From Sinonovacula constricta (taxonomy: Eukaryota > Mollusca > Bivalvia > Cardiida > Solecurtidae), in NCBI GenBank assembly GCA_007844125.1, contig CM017572.1, forward strand, positions 25,501,879-25,565,878: a DNA stretch of 64,000 nt, written 5' to 3'. Numbering within the stretch: the first letter of the stretch is position 1; every line of letters begins with the position of its first letter. The position numbers and the translations under genes are program-made. Under the pieces are notes generated by a model, which was given only the letters and a program-made list of their open reading frames with translations, did not search any database and had not been told where the DNA came from. Shown here one piece after another: positions 33,701 through 37,217 of this stretch.

Positions 33701-35122
33701 CGTGACATCGGGCTTCCGTATTTTACCAGCCCTGAATATTGATAGTGACCTTTGATAGTGACCTTTAGTCATATACTAAAACCCATGATACTTTTCTACT
33801 GATACTGTCAACACCGCCTCTTTTTTAGAGTATTGATTGCAGTGGCACTTTTGAGTTTGTCGGTCACATCCTTACAGTGACAAACCATTTGTAATGCTTA
33901 TCCTTAAATCATAAGAGTCAAGCTGGGAAGCAATGACTGCCACTTTTAAAGTCGCTCGTGTGACTTAACCTGGGACTGTCCACATGGTCTCTATCACTCA
34001 GCTATGCAGCCATTTCAATAACAATAATACTGACAGTTTATTTTAATAAATGACTTTCAACAACTGGGAAAAAAATGTGAAGGTTCTATGAGTTATACAA
34101 CTTATATTCAAATTTGAAAAAAAAGCAAGAGACAAAATATTCTCAGATGAAGCAAATCTAAAATTGACCAAAAAAATGAGACAAGACATTACATAAAATA
34201 GAGCAAACCCAACAGTAACAGCCTTGAACGGTCAGTTGGCAAAAGTGCCAAGTGGAATGCTTACCAGTAGTGCCTTGCCCCACATCCATCTCAATGAGGT
34301 AGTTATTGACAGCCTCGTCAAACATGTTGGCCATGTACTCCAAGACAGCATGTCTTGCTGTTGGCAGGTTCCTTAGTAGAACCAGTGCTGAGTGTGACAA
34401 GGAATCTCTCTGTCTCTGATTTGTCACTTTACATGTTGCACCAAGTAGGAAGGTACGCACTTCTTGAAGAATCTCCTGAAATATAAGAAAATGTTTTTTT
34501 GTTTTTTATCAGTCTTTATTATAGAATGAAAAATTAAGTGCACCTTAAAGTTCAAATTTTGTCAGATGATTTTATGTAAGTGTAATTGGTATATATTTAG
34601 AAACCTGTTTTAATTTTTTTTTTTAAATCCATTTTTTTCTGACTGTCACTTTTTAATGGGCATCTTATATTTTTACACAAATGTTCCAAAATATTCTTTA
34701 TATTTCAACTTCAACTTTGTACTGCCAAAAGTCAATACTGACTACATAAGGATGTATTTCCAATCAATTGTCAAGATACTGTTGCAATGAAAAGTAGTTC
34801 AAGCAATAGCAAAAGATTTTTTGAATGTCAGCCAGCTACATATATTTGTGTATGTGGACTATTACATTGATGTTTGTTTTGTTTTTGTATTTTTAATTAA
34901 AATAAATTCTTAAGAATACATGTCAAAACATAGATCGCGAAAAGTACTGATAAAGCTCAAACTCACAAAATAGAAAACATTTTTACAAAAAAGCTTAAGA
35001 ATACCGATATAACCGTTAACATAAGTGATGAGTTTCTGTATTTTTGAAGAAAAGAGTAACTTTACCTGCGGAGAATTGGTGACATTTGTCCCTAATAATG
35101 GATTTTCAGTGGCGGTCGCCAT
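656..35122 (-). CDS. INTS5: INTS5, Integrator complex subunit 5 (18 exons, 3' end beyond window)
   Basis: INTS5 is a helical-repeat subunit of the nuclear Integrator complex, which processes snRNA 3' ends and attenuates RNA polymerase II transcripts. Eighteen exons were assembled by hand on the minus strand; every junction has GT/AG borders and the phases join without a stop, giving about 785 codons. Family landmarks appear in the expected order: [17 protein letters not shown] (exon 2), AAWAPIIST (exon 3), [14 protein letters not shown] (exon 4), [12 protein letters not shown] (exon 5), [18 protein letters not shown] (exon 6), [11 protein letters not shown] (exon 7) and [11 protein letters not shown] (exon 16). 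The vertebrate protein is about 1,000 residues, so roughly the last fifth should lie left of the window. The start ATG has an A-rich, YY1-like context. Intron 11 holds a Ty3/Gypsy element. Family assignment rests on recalled similarity, not on a search. Confidence 0.92.
842..1082 (-). repeat. tRNA-derived SINE, group 1
   Basis: This copy shares the segment with GTTGTGGAACTACA and ACTTGAGCATTAGCAAGGGA with copies near 24.7 and 32.4 kb. It ends in a degraded tRNA-like head in reverse orientation (AGAGTTCGAACC). It lies in an INTS5 intron. Confidence 0.6.
2190..2425 (+). repeat. tRNA-derived SINE, group 2
   Basis: The head has an A-box-like TGGTCAAGTGGTTAGG and a B-box GGTTCAAGTCC. The body carries TTCCAGCTGACCTGTGG and GTGGTTCTACCCAGA, shared with the copy at 57217. 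The tail contains GTCGGTGAAATGTAA. Confidence 0.75.
2733..2910 (+). repeat. Dispersed repeat, copy also at 45.2 kb
   Basis: This stretch and 45228-45385 share several blocks in the same order, including CCTACTTG and TTATTCATGGGAGACT. The family is not recognised and no termini are clear. Confidence 0.55.
3184..3359 (-). CDS. INTS5: INTS5 exon 17
   Basis: The acceptor is GATGCAG and the donor GTAAGCA; it enters in phase 0 and leaves in phase 2. It starts [20 protein letters not shown], like the family's LLxLLxxCC segment, then becomes a Q/T/G-rich linker with GQTTGQAP and AGQTTLP repeats that looks disordered. Confidence 0.82.
3439..3573. mobile_element. Foldback MITE-like palindrome
   Basis: Two arms of about 50 bases face each other across a short AT-rich centre. 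Both contain AGCTGGAG, GATCATTCTC and, near the centre, CTGATTGG. A relative with the same CTGATTGG arms is at 31990-32157. It lies just upstream of INTS5 exon 17, inside intron 16. Confidence 0.6.
4690..4800 (-). repeat. SINE group 2 tail fragment
   Basis: The plus strand contains CCAGCTAATTATTGGTGGAGG and AGACCCAAGACT, also seen at 49255-49318. In reverse it resembles the GTGGTTCT-CCCAG body of group 2. The tRNA head is missing. Confidence 0.55.
5546..5800. repeat. 36-bp minisatellite, about 7 copies
   Basis: The unit is rich in GCTGCTGCTGC followed by GATGATTGGTAATAA. It lies in INTS5 intron 16. The long open frames on both strands arise because the unit length is a multiple of three, and they are not regarded as genes. 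Confidence 0.9.
6303..6503 (-). CDS. INTS5: INTS5 exon 16
   Basis: The acceptor is ATTACAG and the donor GTATGT; it enters and leaves in phase 0. It encodes [18 protein letters not shown], a hallmark segment of INTS5. The acceptor and first codons are duplicated about 210 bases upstream, at 6703-6720. Confidence 0.94.
7548..7666 (-). CDS. INTS5: INTS5 exon 15
   Basis: The acceptor is TTTTAG and the donor GTGAGTG; it enters in phase 1 and leaves in phase 0. It encodes [20 protein letters not shown] and [10 protein letters not shown]. Confidence 0.87.
8217..8413 (-). CDS. INTS5: INTS5 exon 14
   Basis: The acceptor is CTTCAG and the donor GTAATA; it enters in phase 2 and leaves in phase 1. It encodes [20 protein letters not shown] and [15 protein letters not shown]. 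Two HEAT-like helical turns are apparent. Confidence 0.88.
9059..9282 (-). repeat. SINE group 1, internally deleted
   Basis: In reverse orientation this copy has the GGCATGCTATGAA segment and a degraded tRNA head with GGGGCCTCCCATACCTGGA. The central part present in the 24.7-kb copy is missing. Confidence 0.6.
9464..9645 (-). CDS. INTS5: INTS5 exon 13
   Basis: The acceptor is TTTTCAG and the donor GTAATAA; it enters in phase 0 and leaves in phase 2. It encodes [20 protein letters not shown] and [13 protein letters not shown], matching the mid-C-terminal helical region of the family. Confidence 0.9.
10576..10821 (-). pseudogene. hAT transposase catalytic-region remnant
   Basis: The frame begins near [20 protein letters not shown], which resembles the DGSTD block around the first catalytic aspartate of ZNF862-like hAT transposases. 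It is interrupted on both sides. D and Y/V spacing fit the family, but no complete catalytic triad can be traced. Confidence 0.6.
11116..11334 (-). pseudogene. TTF-type zinc finger remnant of a hAT transposase
   Basis: The frame encodes [20 protein letters not shown], then CKVC, and later [19 protein letters not shown]. This is the pattern of TTF-type fingers at the N-terminus of ZNF862/ZMYM-like hAT transposases. The frame stops at 11116, so the domain is cut from the catalytic part at 10576-10821. Confidence 0.7.
11842..11950 (-). CDS. INTS5: INTS5 exon 12
   Basis: The acceptor is TCCACAG and the donor is the consensus GTGAGT; it enters in phase 2 and leaves in phase 0. It encodes [18 protein letters not shown] and [11 protein letters not shown], which continues exon 11 without a gap. 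The 12-kb intron before it holds the Gypsy element, and a 38-bp tandem array starts about 12 bases upstream of its acceptor. Confidence 0.9.
11962..12350. repeat. 38-bp minisatellite, about 10 copies
   Basis: The unit contains CATTTTGTAAATATA and CATTATATCTAGTTCC. One copy is truncated near 12076. It starts about 12 bases upstream of the INTS5 exon 12 acceptor on the minus strand, so any branch point of intron 11 should lie in the array. Confidence 0.9.
12739..12742. repeat. Target site duplication TATT, left
   Basis: TATT directly precedes the 5' LTR and is repeated at 23323-23326 directly after the 3' LTR. A 4-bp duplication is within the range for Gypsy integrases. Confidence 0.85.
12743..13772 (+). 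repeat. 5' LTR
   Basis: It runs from TGCAACAGGG to GAAGTAACA. A TATA-like TATATATTCC is at 13021. AATAAA signals are near 13376, 13688 and 13741. A strong donor (CTG then GTGAGT at 13405) and acceptor (TGTATTTCAG ending 13652) give an intron-like stretch inside the LTR. The exact U3/R/U5 borders cannot be read from sequence alone. Confidence 0.97.
13774..13789 (+). other. Primer binding site
   Basis: TGGCGCCCAATGAGTG begins one base after the LTR. The leading TGGCGCCC is complementary to a tRNA 3' end of type GGGCGCCA, as in lysine-type primers. The exact tRNA is not identified. Confidence 0.8.
13790..16369 (+). other. Long 5' leader of the retrotransposon
   Basis: About 2.6 kb separates the primer site from gag, which is long for this group. 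There is no open frame of note on the plus strand. It contains the 23-bp array at 15204-15412 and, from about 15600 on, A-rich sequence with repeated GTGAAAAGT and AAAGTGAAAAGTCAA words. It presumably holds packaging and translation control signals. Confidence 0.75.
15204..15412 (+). repeat. 23-bp tandem repeat in the leader, about 9 copies
   Basis: The unit contains TGTTAACTGATGATAGACAG. Copies are nearly identical, with single changes such as GATCATAGACAG. It belongs to the retrotransposon leader, not to the host intron. Confidence 0.9.
16370..17473 (+). CDS. gag: Gag of Ty3/Gypsy element
   Basis: The 367-residue capsid polyprotein has a start in good context (purine at -3, G at +4). Residues about 100-260 form the helical capsid-like region ([20 protein letters not shown], then the LRRALKGKA segment). 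Residues about 265-305 look like a charged coiled coil. An R/G-rich stretch leads to one zinc knuckle, C351-x2-C354-x4-H359-x4-C364, for RNA binding. The stop follows three codons later, after the slippery site at 17461-17467. The reading frame is intact. It should assemble virus-like particles that package element RNA. Confidence 0.95.
   Translation: MATEKEKLNYAMGGEELEHTGISLEDEKLLNAFHALPFKTDIESPEDLLKLMQMIGKMSVEDKSGHTTESGMIPTPKHFQFPKLPAFFGEPNKGDVSWSTFKYEIDALLMENVFTDDQILYGLRRALKGKACDQLRRAGTGITLDTAMRKLDNEFGSIDTPENVLQNLYSIEQKSNEDVSSYAARLEDLYELALKVGGITKKDEIQLKRLLYKGLRNNLKQMSGYKCDTISDYDSFKIELRKIETELKVPDSEMKKCGVINQDKSKSELSEIKELLLKMNERIDKLENEKKQSEERQWKRQEYRGGIGYSRGTMRGYPASVRGRGQLENGRGNYLPRRPSNSNFFPPAGACFKCGERGHLARQCPKV
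17419..21885 (+). CDS. pol: Pol of Ty3/Gypsy element (PR-RT-RH-IN)
   Basis: The open frame is 1488 codons and intact. It overlaps gag by 55 bases, and translation most likely enters by the frameshift at 17461-17467, not at the frame's first ATG. Protease has LLDTGS (D58). RT catalytic residues are D450 ([11 protein letters not shown]) and D515-D516 (YLDDL). RNase H has D673, E710 and D736. Integrase has the zinc site H919, H924, C954, C957, then D985, D1043 and E1079 (DD35E spacing). A GPY/F-like module ends near residue 1255. The last 230 residues are a K/E-rich tail ending in [18 protein letters not shown]. All key residues seen are kept, so the element may be active. No chromodomain was recognised. 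Confidence 0.96.
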   Translation: MFQMRRTRSLGKAMPKSISASVSGSNIGTKQKTDPKLIGESNEVQVTIGGQTCKALLDTGSCVSLISKTFHEKYLNNFGIQPLKDIINVECADGKPLPYLGFVETNLEIDRGIPNFSSINCLFLVTPDTNYSERTPIILGTNIINELLKDVKASFGEQWLQKAELHMPWYISFRALHLREKELKRNKNRIALVKSAANYKIILGPNESKDIMGQTAKEINYGHTYAIIHETERSSLPSFIDVTPSVMNFQPSISHQKIFVTISNLTTNTVVIPPRAILCEIQPVTIENEQLEDLIKKNDSKEILTQLHIDRQQTLTTEQRRNIEVELEKHRDIFSTSESDIGSCNRIKHRIHLKTEFQTPFKQPHRRIPPNMIEEVRKHLNQLLDAGIIRRSKSPWASNIVLVRKKNGKLRICIDYRMLNKRTIKDAYALPRIEEVFDCLTGSQFFSTLDMKAGYHQIEVEEEHKERTAFTVGSLGFYEYNKMPFGLSNSPATYQRLMEDCLADYNMNICVIYLDDLIIFSNTFEEHLERLDKILTRLKEYGLKLAPEKCFFIEEKVEFLGHIVSKQGIETCPEKINKIRNWPTPKTHDELRSFLAFAGYYRRFIKDFSKITRPLSELLPGTAKKKGQKIKPTKPWIWTKTEEDVFNNLKDILTQPPILAYPDFSKPFELHTDASGKGLGAVLYQNKRVIAYASRSLSKSEKKYSAFKLEFLALKWAVTEKFKDYLAMNKFLVLTDNNPLTYILTSAKLDATGQRWASALGEFDFNIKYRSGNKNRDADALSRYPEEEKDVDIDDKAVKTICSSINSIPYIEVMPTTNINIIDATDTAGTPMAQIEYREIRRKQREDPLIERWRRAVLDNYYPEKHECITKEDFQMRRQFYTLKMIRGVLYRTWKHENNTLYQLVLPAVYRNEVLQGLHNDIGHPGRDRTTSLLRERYFWPGMAKDAENWINKCERCLRRKSPTNTKSEMVNIVTTYPLELVSMDYLTLEPSRGYGNILVITDHFTKYAVAVPTKNQTAKTTAEALYNHFIVNYGIPSKLHTDQGANFESNLIKELCNIMGIKKTRTSPYHPMGNGCTERWNRTLLDMLGTLDPDKKPNWKLYVPSLTYAYNCTRHESTKVSPFELMFGRAPKLPIDSRFENVAELDLETYNNKTTKEYIEELKERLKTSQELAQSQANKARNKQKNWYDKKANASNLSIGDKVLVKVLHKGEGKHKLSDKFEKETYEIIDQVRPEIPVFKVKTEDGVIRTLHRNHLLPISNSEEEKEEEEVVRERPVPKPRKVNVDRKKRESSSETVTTKSEKLAEELQKCDVTSEESGDEYIDIIYYHGDAREPDKAVRSKHKVNTKGTENGENNIKELKKINSEFNKKDEVEREIDEKRSVEDKQDHNPKESHSTFDMKNDDGTEVSDKEMKQSVRIKVRKKKEDNTMTTSKEKQKTEEVDVLENKSTKNETNKNTGTEIARPVPLVRRSKRTIKRPERYREYYV
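17461..17522 (+). promoter_or_regulatory. -1 ribosomal frameshift signal with H-type pseudoknot
   Basis: The heptamer CCCAAAA (17461-17467) is in the gag frame as C-CCA-AAA, the X-XXY-YYZ form. A 6-base spacer holding the gag stop follows. Stem 1 pairs GTGCCT (17474-17479) with AGGCAC (17499-17504). Stem 2 pairs GGGTC (17488-17492) in the stem 1 loop with GACCC (17518-17522). The last loop is A-rich. Slipping back one base moves ribosomes from the gag frame to the pol frame. Confidence 0.88.
21886..22278 (+). other. 3' untranslated region of the retrotransposon
   Basis: About 390 AT-rich bases lie between the pol stop and the purine tract. There is no env-like frame. AATAAA occurs at about 21940. 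Confidence 0.6.
22279..22290 (+). other. Polypurine tract
   Basis: AAGACAGGAGAG lies two bases before the 3' LTR. It has one pyrimidine. It should prime plus-strand DNA synthesis. Confidence 0.65.
22293..23322 (+). repeat. 3' LTR
   Basis: It has the same 1030-base length and ends as the 5' LTR, with three single-base differences. The intron-like donor and acceptor are kept at 22955 and 23202. It is followed by the target duplicate TATT. Confidence 0.97.
23457..23551. other. Exon-like segment with splice signals on both strands
   Basis: On the plus strand a pyrimidine-rich tract ending CTTTCAG precedes a stop-free stretch (frame with [16 protein letters not shown]) and a donor GTAAGAG. On the minus strand TTACCAG and GTAAGG border another stop-free stretch ([15 protein letters not shown]). 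Neither is recognised. It is not needed by INTS5: including it would put exon 12 out of frame. Confidence 0.3.
23913..24052 (-). CDS. INTS5: INTS5 exon 11
   Basis: The acceptor is TTTTCAG and the donor is the consensus GTGAGT after AAG; it enters in phase 0 and leaves in phase 2. It encodes [19 protein letters not shown]. It must splice over the retrotransposon to exon 12. Confidence 0.9.
24070..24225. repeat. ATC-rich low-complexity tract
   Basis: The plus strand is dominated by ATCATCATT-like triplets in INTS5 intron 10. The D/N-rich minus-strand frame is a product of this composition. A similar tract is at 28940-29025. Confidence 0.7.
24698..25110 (-). repeat. SINE group 1, near full length plus partial second copy
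   Basis: Read in reverse there is a tRNA-like head (near 24930-25010), a body with GGCATGCTATACAC-type sequence and a tail giving AAACCCAATAAACAAAC. From about 25015 a second partial copy of the central segment follows. It lies in INTS5 intron 10. Confidence 0.75.
25171..25235 (-). CDS. INTS5: INTS5 exon 10
   Basis: The acceptor is TTTCAG and the donor GTAAGAG; it enters in phase 1 and leaves in phase 0. This short exon encodes [20 protein letters not shown]. Its similarity to the family is modest, but phase and splice signals place it firmly. Confidence 0.82.
25404..25830. repeat. 23-bp minisatellite, about 18 copies
   Basis: The unit contains CTTGACCTAGCTATGAATAG, with many single changes. 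It ends about 20 bases from the INTS5 exon 9 donor, inside intron 9. Confidence 0.9.
25851..25945 (-). CDS. INTS5: INTS5 exon 9
   Basis: The acceptor is TTTCAG after a long pyrimidine run, and the donor is GTTATC; it enters in phase 2 and leaves in phase 1. It encodes [20 protein letters not shown] 23-bp tandem array begins about 20 bases past the donor. Confidence 0.87.
26810..26885 (-). CDS. INTS5: INTS5 exon 8
   Basis: The acceptor is ATCTAG and the donor GTATGG; it enters in phase 1 and leaves in phase 2. It encodes [20 protein letters not shown]. The first codon is completed across the junction and no stop results. Confidence 0.85.
27014..27172 (-). repeat. SINE group 1, internally deleted
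   Basis: The tail (TTATTGGGTTTATCGTCCCA) is joined to a reversed tRNA head with AACCCGGGGCCTCCC and GAGCTACCAGGTGC. The middle is missing. Confidence 0.65.
27771..28160. repeat. 65-bp minisatellite, 6 copies
   Basis: Copies begin at 27775, 27840, 27905, 27970, 28035 and 28100, each with GAAATCCTTAATAATCAC and GTGCCCTAGAATTA. The array ends 14 bases from the INTS5 exon 7 donor. Confidence 0.93.
28174..28291 (-). CDS. INTS5: INTS5 exon 7
   Basis: The acceptor is CTACAG and the donor GTAAAT; it enters in phase 0 and leaves in phase 1. It encodes [19 protein letters not shown]. Tandem arrays lie on both sides: a 65-bp array ends about 14 bases past the donor, and a degenerate array starts about 45 bases before the acceptor. 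Confidence 0.9.
28335..28520. repeat. Degenerate minisatellite before INTS5 exon 7
   Basis: About five diverged copies share GACTTAAATAGGTATAACAG and GTGAAGTG. Unit length drifts around 35 bases. It begins about 45 bases upstream of the exon 7 acceptor. Confidence 0.7.
29672..29864 (-). CDS. INTS5: INTS5 exon 6
   Basis: The acceptor is CTTCAG and the donor GTAAAA; it enters in phase 2 and leaves in phase 0. It encodes [20 protein letters not shown] and [18 protein letters not shown], the most conserved stretch seen in this copy. Confidence 0.95.
30329..30500 (+). repeat. GGTGGTATC-end dispersed repeat (group 3), partial
   Basis: It starts AAAGGTGGTATCTAACA and contains GATCTGTGTGAACAGTGAAGC. 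Relatives lie at 43566, 46850, 50375, 51935 and 56035. Confidence 0.55.
30672..30723 (-). repeat. SINE group 1 tail fragment
   Basis: Only the tail is present: TTATTGGGTTTATTGTCCCA followed by CAGTATTT. Confidence 0.5.
31310..31402 (-). CDS. INTS5: INTS5 exon 5
   Basis: The acceptor is TGTACAG and the donor GTAAAT; it enters and leaves in phase 2. It encodes [21 protein letters not shown], which reads directly into the [11 protein letters not shown] segment of exon 6. Confidence 0.92.
31990..32157. mobile_element. Foldback MITE relative
   Basis: The arms meet at CTGATTGG and CCAATCAG. A central segment with TTTGAATACAACTTGGAATC occurs twice. It is related to the element at 3439-3573 and lies beside INTS5 exon 4, in intron 3-4 sequence. 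Confidence 0.5.
32198..32352 (-). CDS. INTS5: INTS5 exon 4
   Basis: The acceptor is TTCCAG and the donor GTAAGTA; it enters in phase 0 and leaves in phase 2. It begins [14 protein letters not shown] and contains [14 protein letters not shown], a strong family match. Confidence 0.93.
32413..32640 (-). repeat. SINE group 1, head lost
   Basis: The tail and body are kept (GGGTTTATCGTCCCACCAAC, GTTGTGGAACTACA, ACTTGAGCATTAG). The tRNA head is absent. Confidence 0.65.
32833..32930 (-). CDS. INTS5: INTS5 exon 3
   Basis: The acceptor used is ACTCAG, which keeps the frame from exon 2 (phase 1); a nearer TTGCAG lies a few bases upstream. The donor is GTAAGC, phase 0. It encodes [19 protein letters not shown], matching the conserved NPKAWAP-type segment of the family. 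Confidence 0.88.
33309..33734. mobile_element. hAT-type MITE in INTS5 intron 2
   Basis: The termini CAGGGCTGGAAAA and, inverted, CAGGGCTGGTAAAA bound 426 bases with no coding frame. The flanks do not give a clean 8-bp duplication, so the insertion looks old. Confidence 0.6.
34265..34475 (-). CDS. INTS5: INTS5 exon 2
   Basis: The acceptor is TTTCAG and the donor GTAAGC; the exon enters in phase 0 and leaves in phase 1. It encodes the N-terminal segment with [17 protein letters not shown] and FDEAVNNYL, among the clearest INTS5 signatures in the window. Confidence 0.93.
35066..35122 (-). CDS. INTS5: INTS5 exon 1 (start codon)
   Basis: This exon holds 19 codons from the ATG at 35122-35120. It ends in CAG followed by the donor GTAAAG, phase 0. 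A purine is at -3 and G at +4, so the start context is good. The protein begins [11 protein letters not shown], and the exon carries no family motif; it is placed by its splice to exon 2. Confidence 0.8.
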
Positions 35123-35125
35123 TTT
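35115..35125 (-). promoter_or_regulatory. YY1-like element over the INTS5 start codon
   Basis: The minus strand reads AAAATGGCGAC around the INTS5 ATG. This fits the YY1 core AAnATGGCGGC with one mismatch. YY1 sites over start codons are common in housekeeping genes of animals. Binding here is inferred. Confidence 0.5.
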
Positions 35126-35654
35126 GCGATTCGTAAATTTGACACGACTGTAAATGTCGGTAACAACGTATAAAAATGTAGTTGTTTTTTTTTTTATTCT
35201 GCAAAAATCAACTTTTTTTTTCTACTTGCACATTTTTAACTTTTCATGAATATATATACTTTGTTCTTATAAAAGTTGGTGTAGTGACGCTAGGACATAG
35301 ATCTACTTTCGAGTTATGAAAGATGTGTGGCTTGTTCTTGATATTGTTGTGGTCCCGTGTTGACTGCTTGAATACCTTAAAATCAGGGCCAGTTAATGTA
35401 CTCCAAAAATATTTTAATGGAAAATAAAACAATAATAAAACTCAGGTTAACTGTAATAGTATTTATTATACTTAAAATTAACATCTAATGTGACCATACA
35501 CAATAAAGAATAAAACATGTATATACACCTGTCACACTAGACTGAAGACAAAAATCAACAATGGGCATTTAAACAATTCCCTGAAAGCAGTTACTTATAT
35601 CTTAAGTGTTTTTAGAATAATATTTCCTGGTTCTGCTACAAAGCTAAAGTAAAT

Positions 35655-35945
35655 TAAGTGAGCGCCCGATGTGGGGATCGAACCCACGGCCCCCGGAGCT
35701 CTACATACTGAGCTTACCGGGACACCTGTGTGCCTTTCCAATACACCGGCACTCCACTCCACACCCTCTTATCTTTCTGGGCCCAAACCCGACTCAGGAC
35801 AGCCATACCAGACCGCCGTTTATTTCTGACACCAGTAAAGTAAGTAAAGGGAAAAGTGAGTGCCCGATGTTCGGATCGAACCCACGACCCCCGGATCACC
35901 GCTCCGGAGCTCTACATACTGAGATTACCGGGACCTTTCCACCGC
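35655..35945 (-). repeat. Two tRNA-like SINE heads near the INTS5 5' end
   Basis: On the minus strand, GTGGGTTCGATCC B-boxes and A-box-like CTCAGTATGTAGAGC occur in two copies (about 35655-35730 and 35857-35945). The left copy lacks the part between the boxes. The spacer between them looks like SINE body. Both copies point toward INTS5 transcription. Confidence 0.6.
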
Positions 35946-36396
35946 ACTGGCACTGCATACCAAATAGACAGCTTAACTTATTTAGTAACTAAATATTTAA
36001 ACGAGTGTCTTTGACGAAGAACGAATAGAAATGTAGTCCCTATTCACTGTTTGCACAGTGTTTATATACTGAATGCTGCCCGCATCCCACTCTGCAGGCA
36101 GCTCGCCCTGCAGGCATCCCACAAATGCGAGCTGCCAGCACCTGAGGGCATCCCGCGACTGCCCACAACCGCGCGCACGTTCAAAACTTTCGGGCTTTAG
36201 AAAACTAGGCTTTAATCTACTTGGTAAACTATTGTAAAACATGAAAACAATCTATACTAACCAAAAATGGCAATTATTATGTAAAAATAGACTGCTAAGT
36301 CACAGATGAACACCAAAATAGTAGAAATGCAACAAACATCAAATGCAATGTAATGCTTTACAGAACTTACGTTTGCCACGGTATCCAAGGGTTAAA

Positions 36397-36447
36397 ATCC
36401 CACAATGCAGTATGCGACCTTCACATTGTAAACAGTAAAAATGGCGG
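36397..36447 (+). promoter_or_regulatory. Housekeeping-type promoter patch (ZNF143-like and YY1-like sites)
   Basis: ATCCCACAATGCAG at 36397-36410 resembles the ZNF143 site. AAAATGGCGGC at 36438-36448 fits the YY1 core. Together they suggest a plus-strand start near 36440. The only frame from this ATG is seven codons, so any gene product here is unknown. Confidence 0.4.
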
Positions 36448-36559
36448 CCTACTTCCAACATTAACCACATTGCAGCTTGTTAGGTAGGATTTCTAATGAC
36501 GAAATACTTCTACAGAATGTTGTTTGAGGCCAAGATTAACCTTTTCAGGCTTTCCAGCG

Positions 36560-36630
36560 TTCCTAGTATTTCCAAGTTTTTCCTATATTTTAATTGGTTC
36601 CTAGTTTTTGCAAAAGCACCTAGTATTCCA
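36560..36630 (+). repeat. Degenerate CCTAGTTTT-type repeat, left of the transposase remnant
   Basis: TTCCTAGTATTTCC, GGTTCCTAGTTTTTGC and CACCTAGTATTCC resemble the units of the large array at 39296-40400, in the same orientation. Confidence 0.5.
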
Positions 36631-37217
36631 GATTTCATGATCCGTTTTGTAATGTTTTTAATTGTGTTTTTGTAAAGTATTATTTGCAGAATGTGTTCAG
36701 AAGCTGTTTAGTTGGCACGTTCCTTTGCTGGCAGTGTGGTCCGGTGTCAGTGGTGCATAACCCAACAAACTCAACCTTTGTTAAATAAGGTAAACTCTAA
36801 AGAAAATATTACTTTCAATGAATTGAATTTACTATTGTCAACATTTTGAAAAAATGCCATTTCATCTAGTTGTGTGTTAAATGTCTCATGTCTCTACCCC
36901 AATGATGCTTTTACTTGTTTAAAATTTTAAATTTGAAAGAAACTGCTGTAGAAATCCTTCTTTATTGTCTTGTTTTTGTTGTCACAAATACATAACAAGG
37001 TTTGAAGTCTTGTTTTTTTTTCAAACAGACCTATAGGTGCAAGCATATCTTATTAGTGCATGAATGAACATTCTTTTGAGATAAATGTAGATGCAATAGC
37101 TTTCTGTAACTACCACTACTTACCATTCCTGGTGGAAAGACAGAATTTAACCCTAGATGGCTAGACAATCTAGACAGTAGTAGACATTATCGGTCAGAAT
37201 GGTGTAGACAGGATTCT

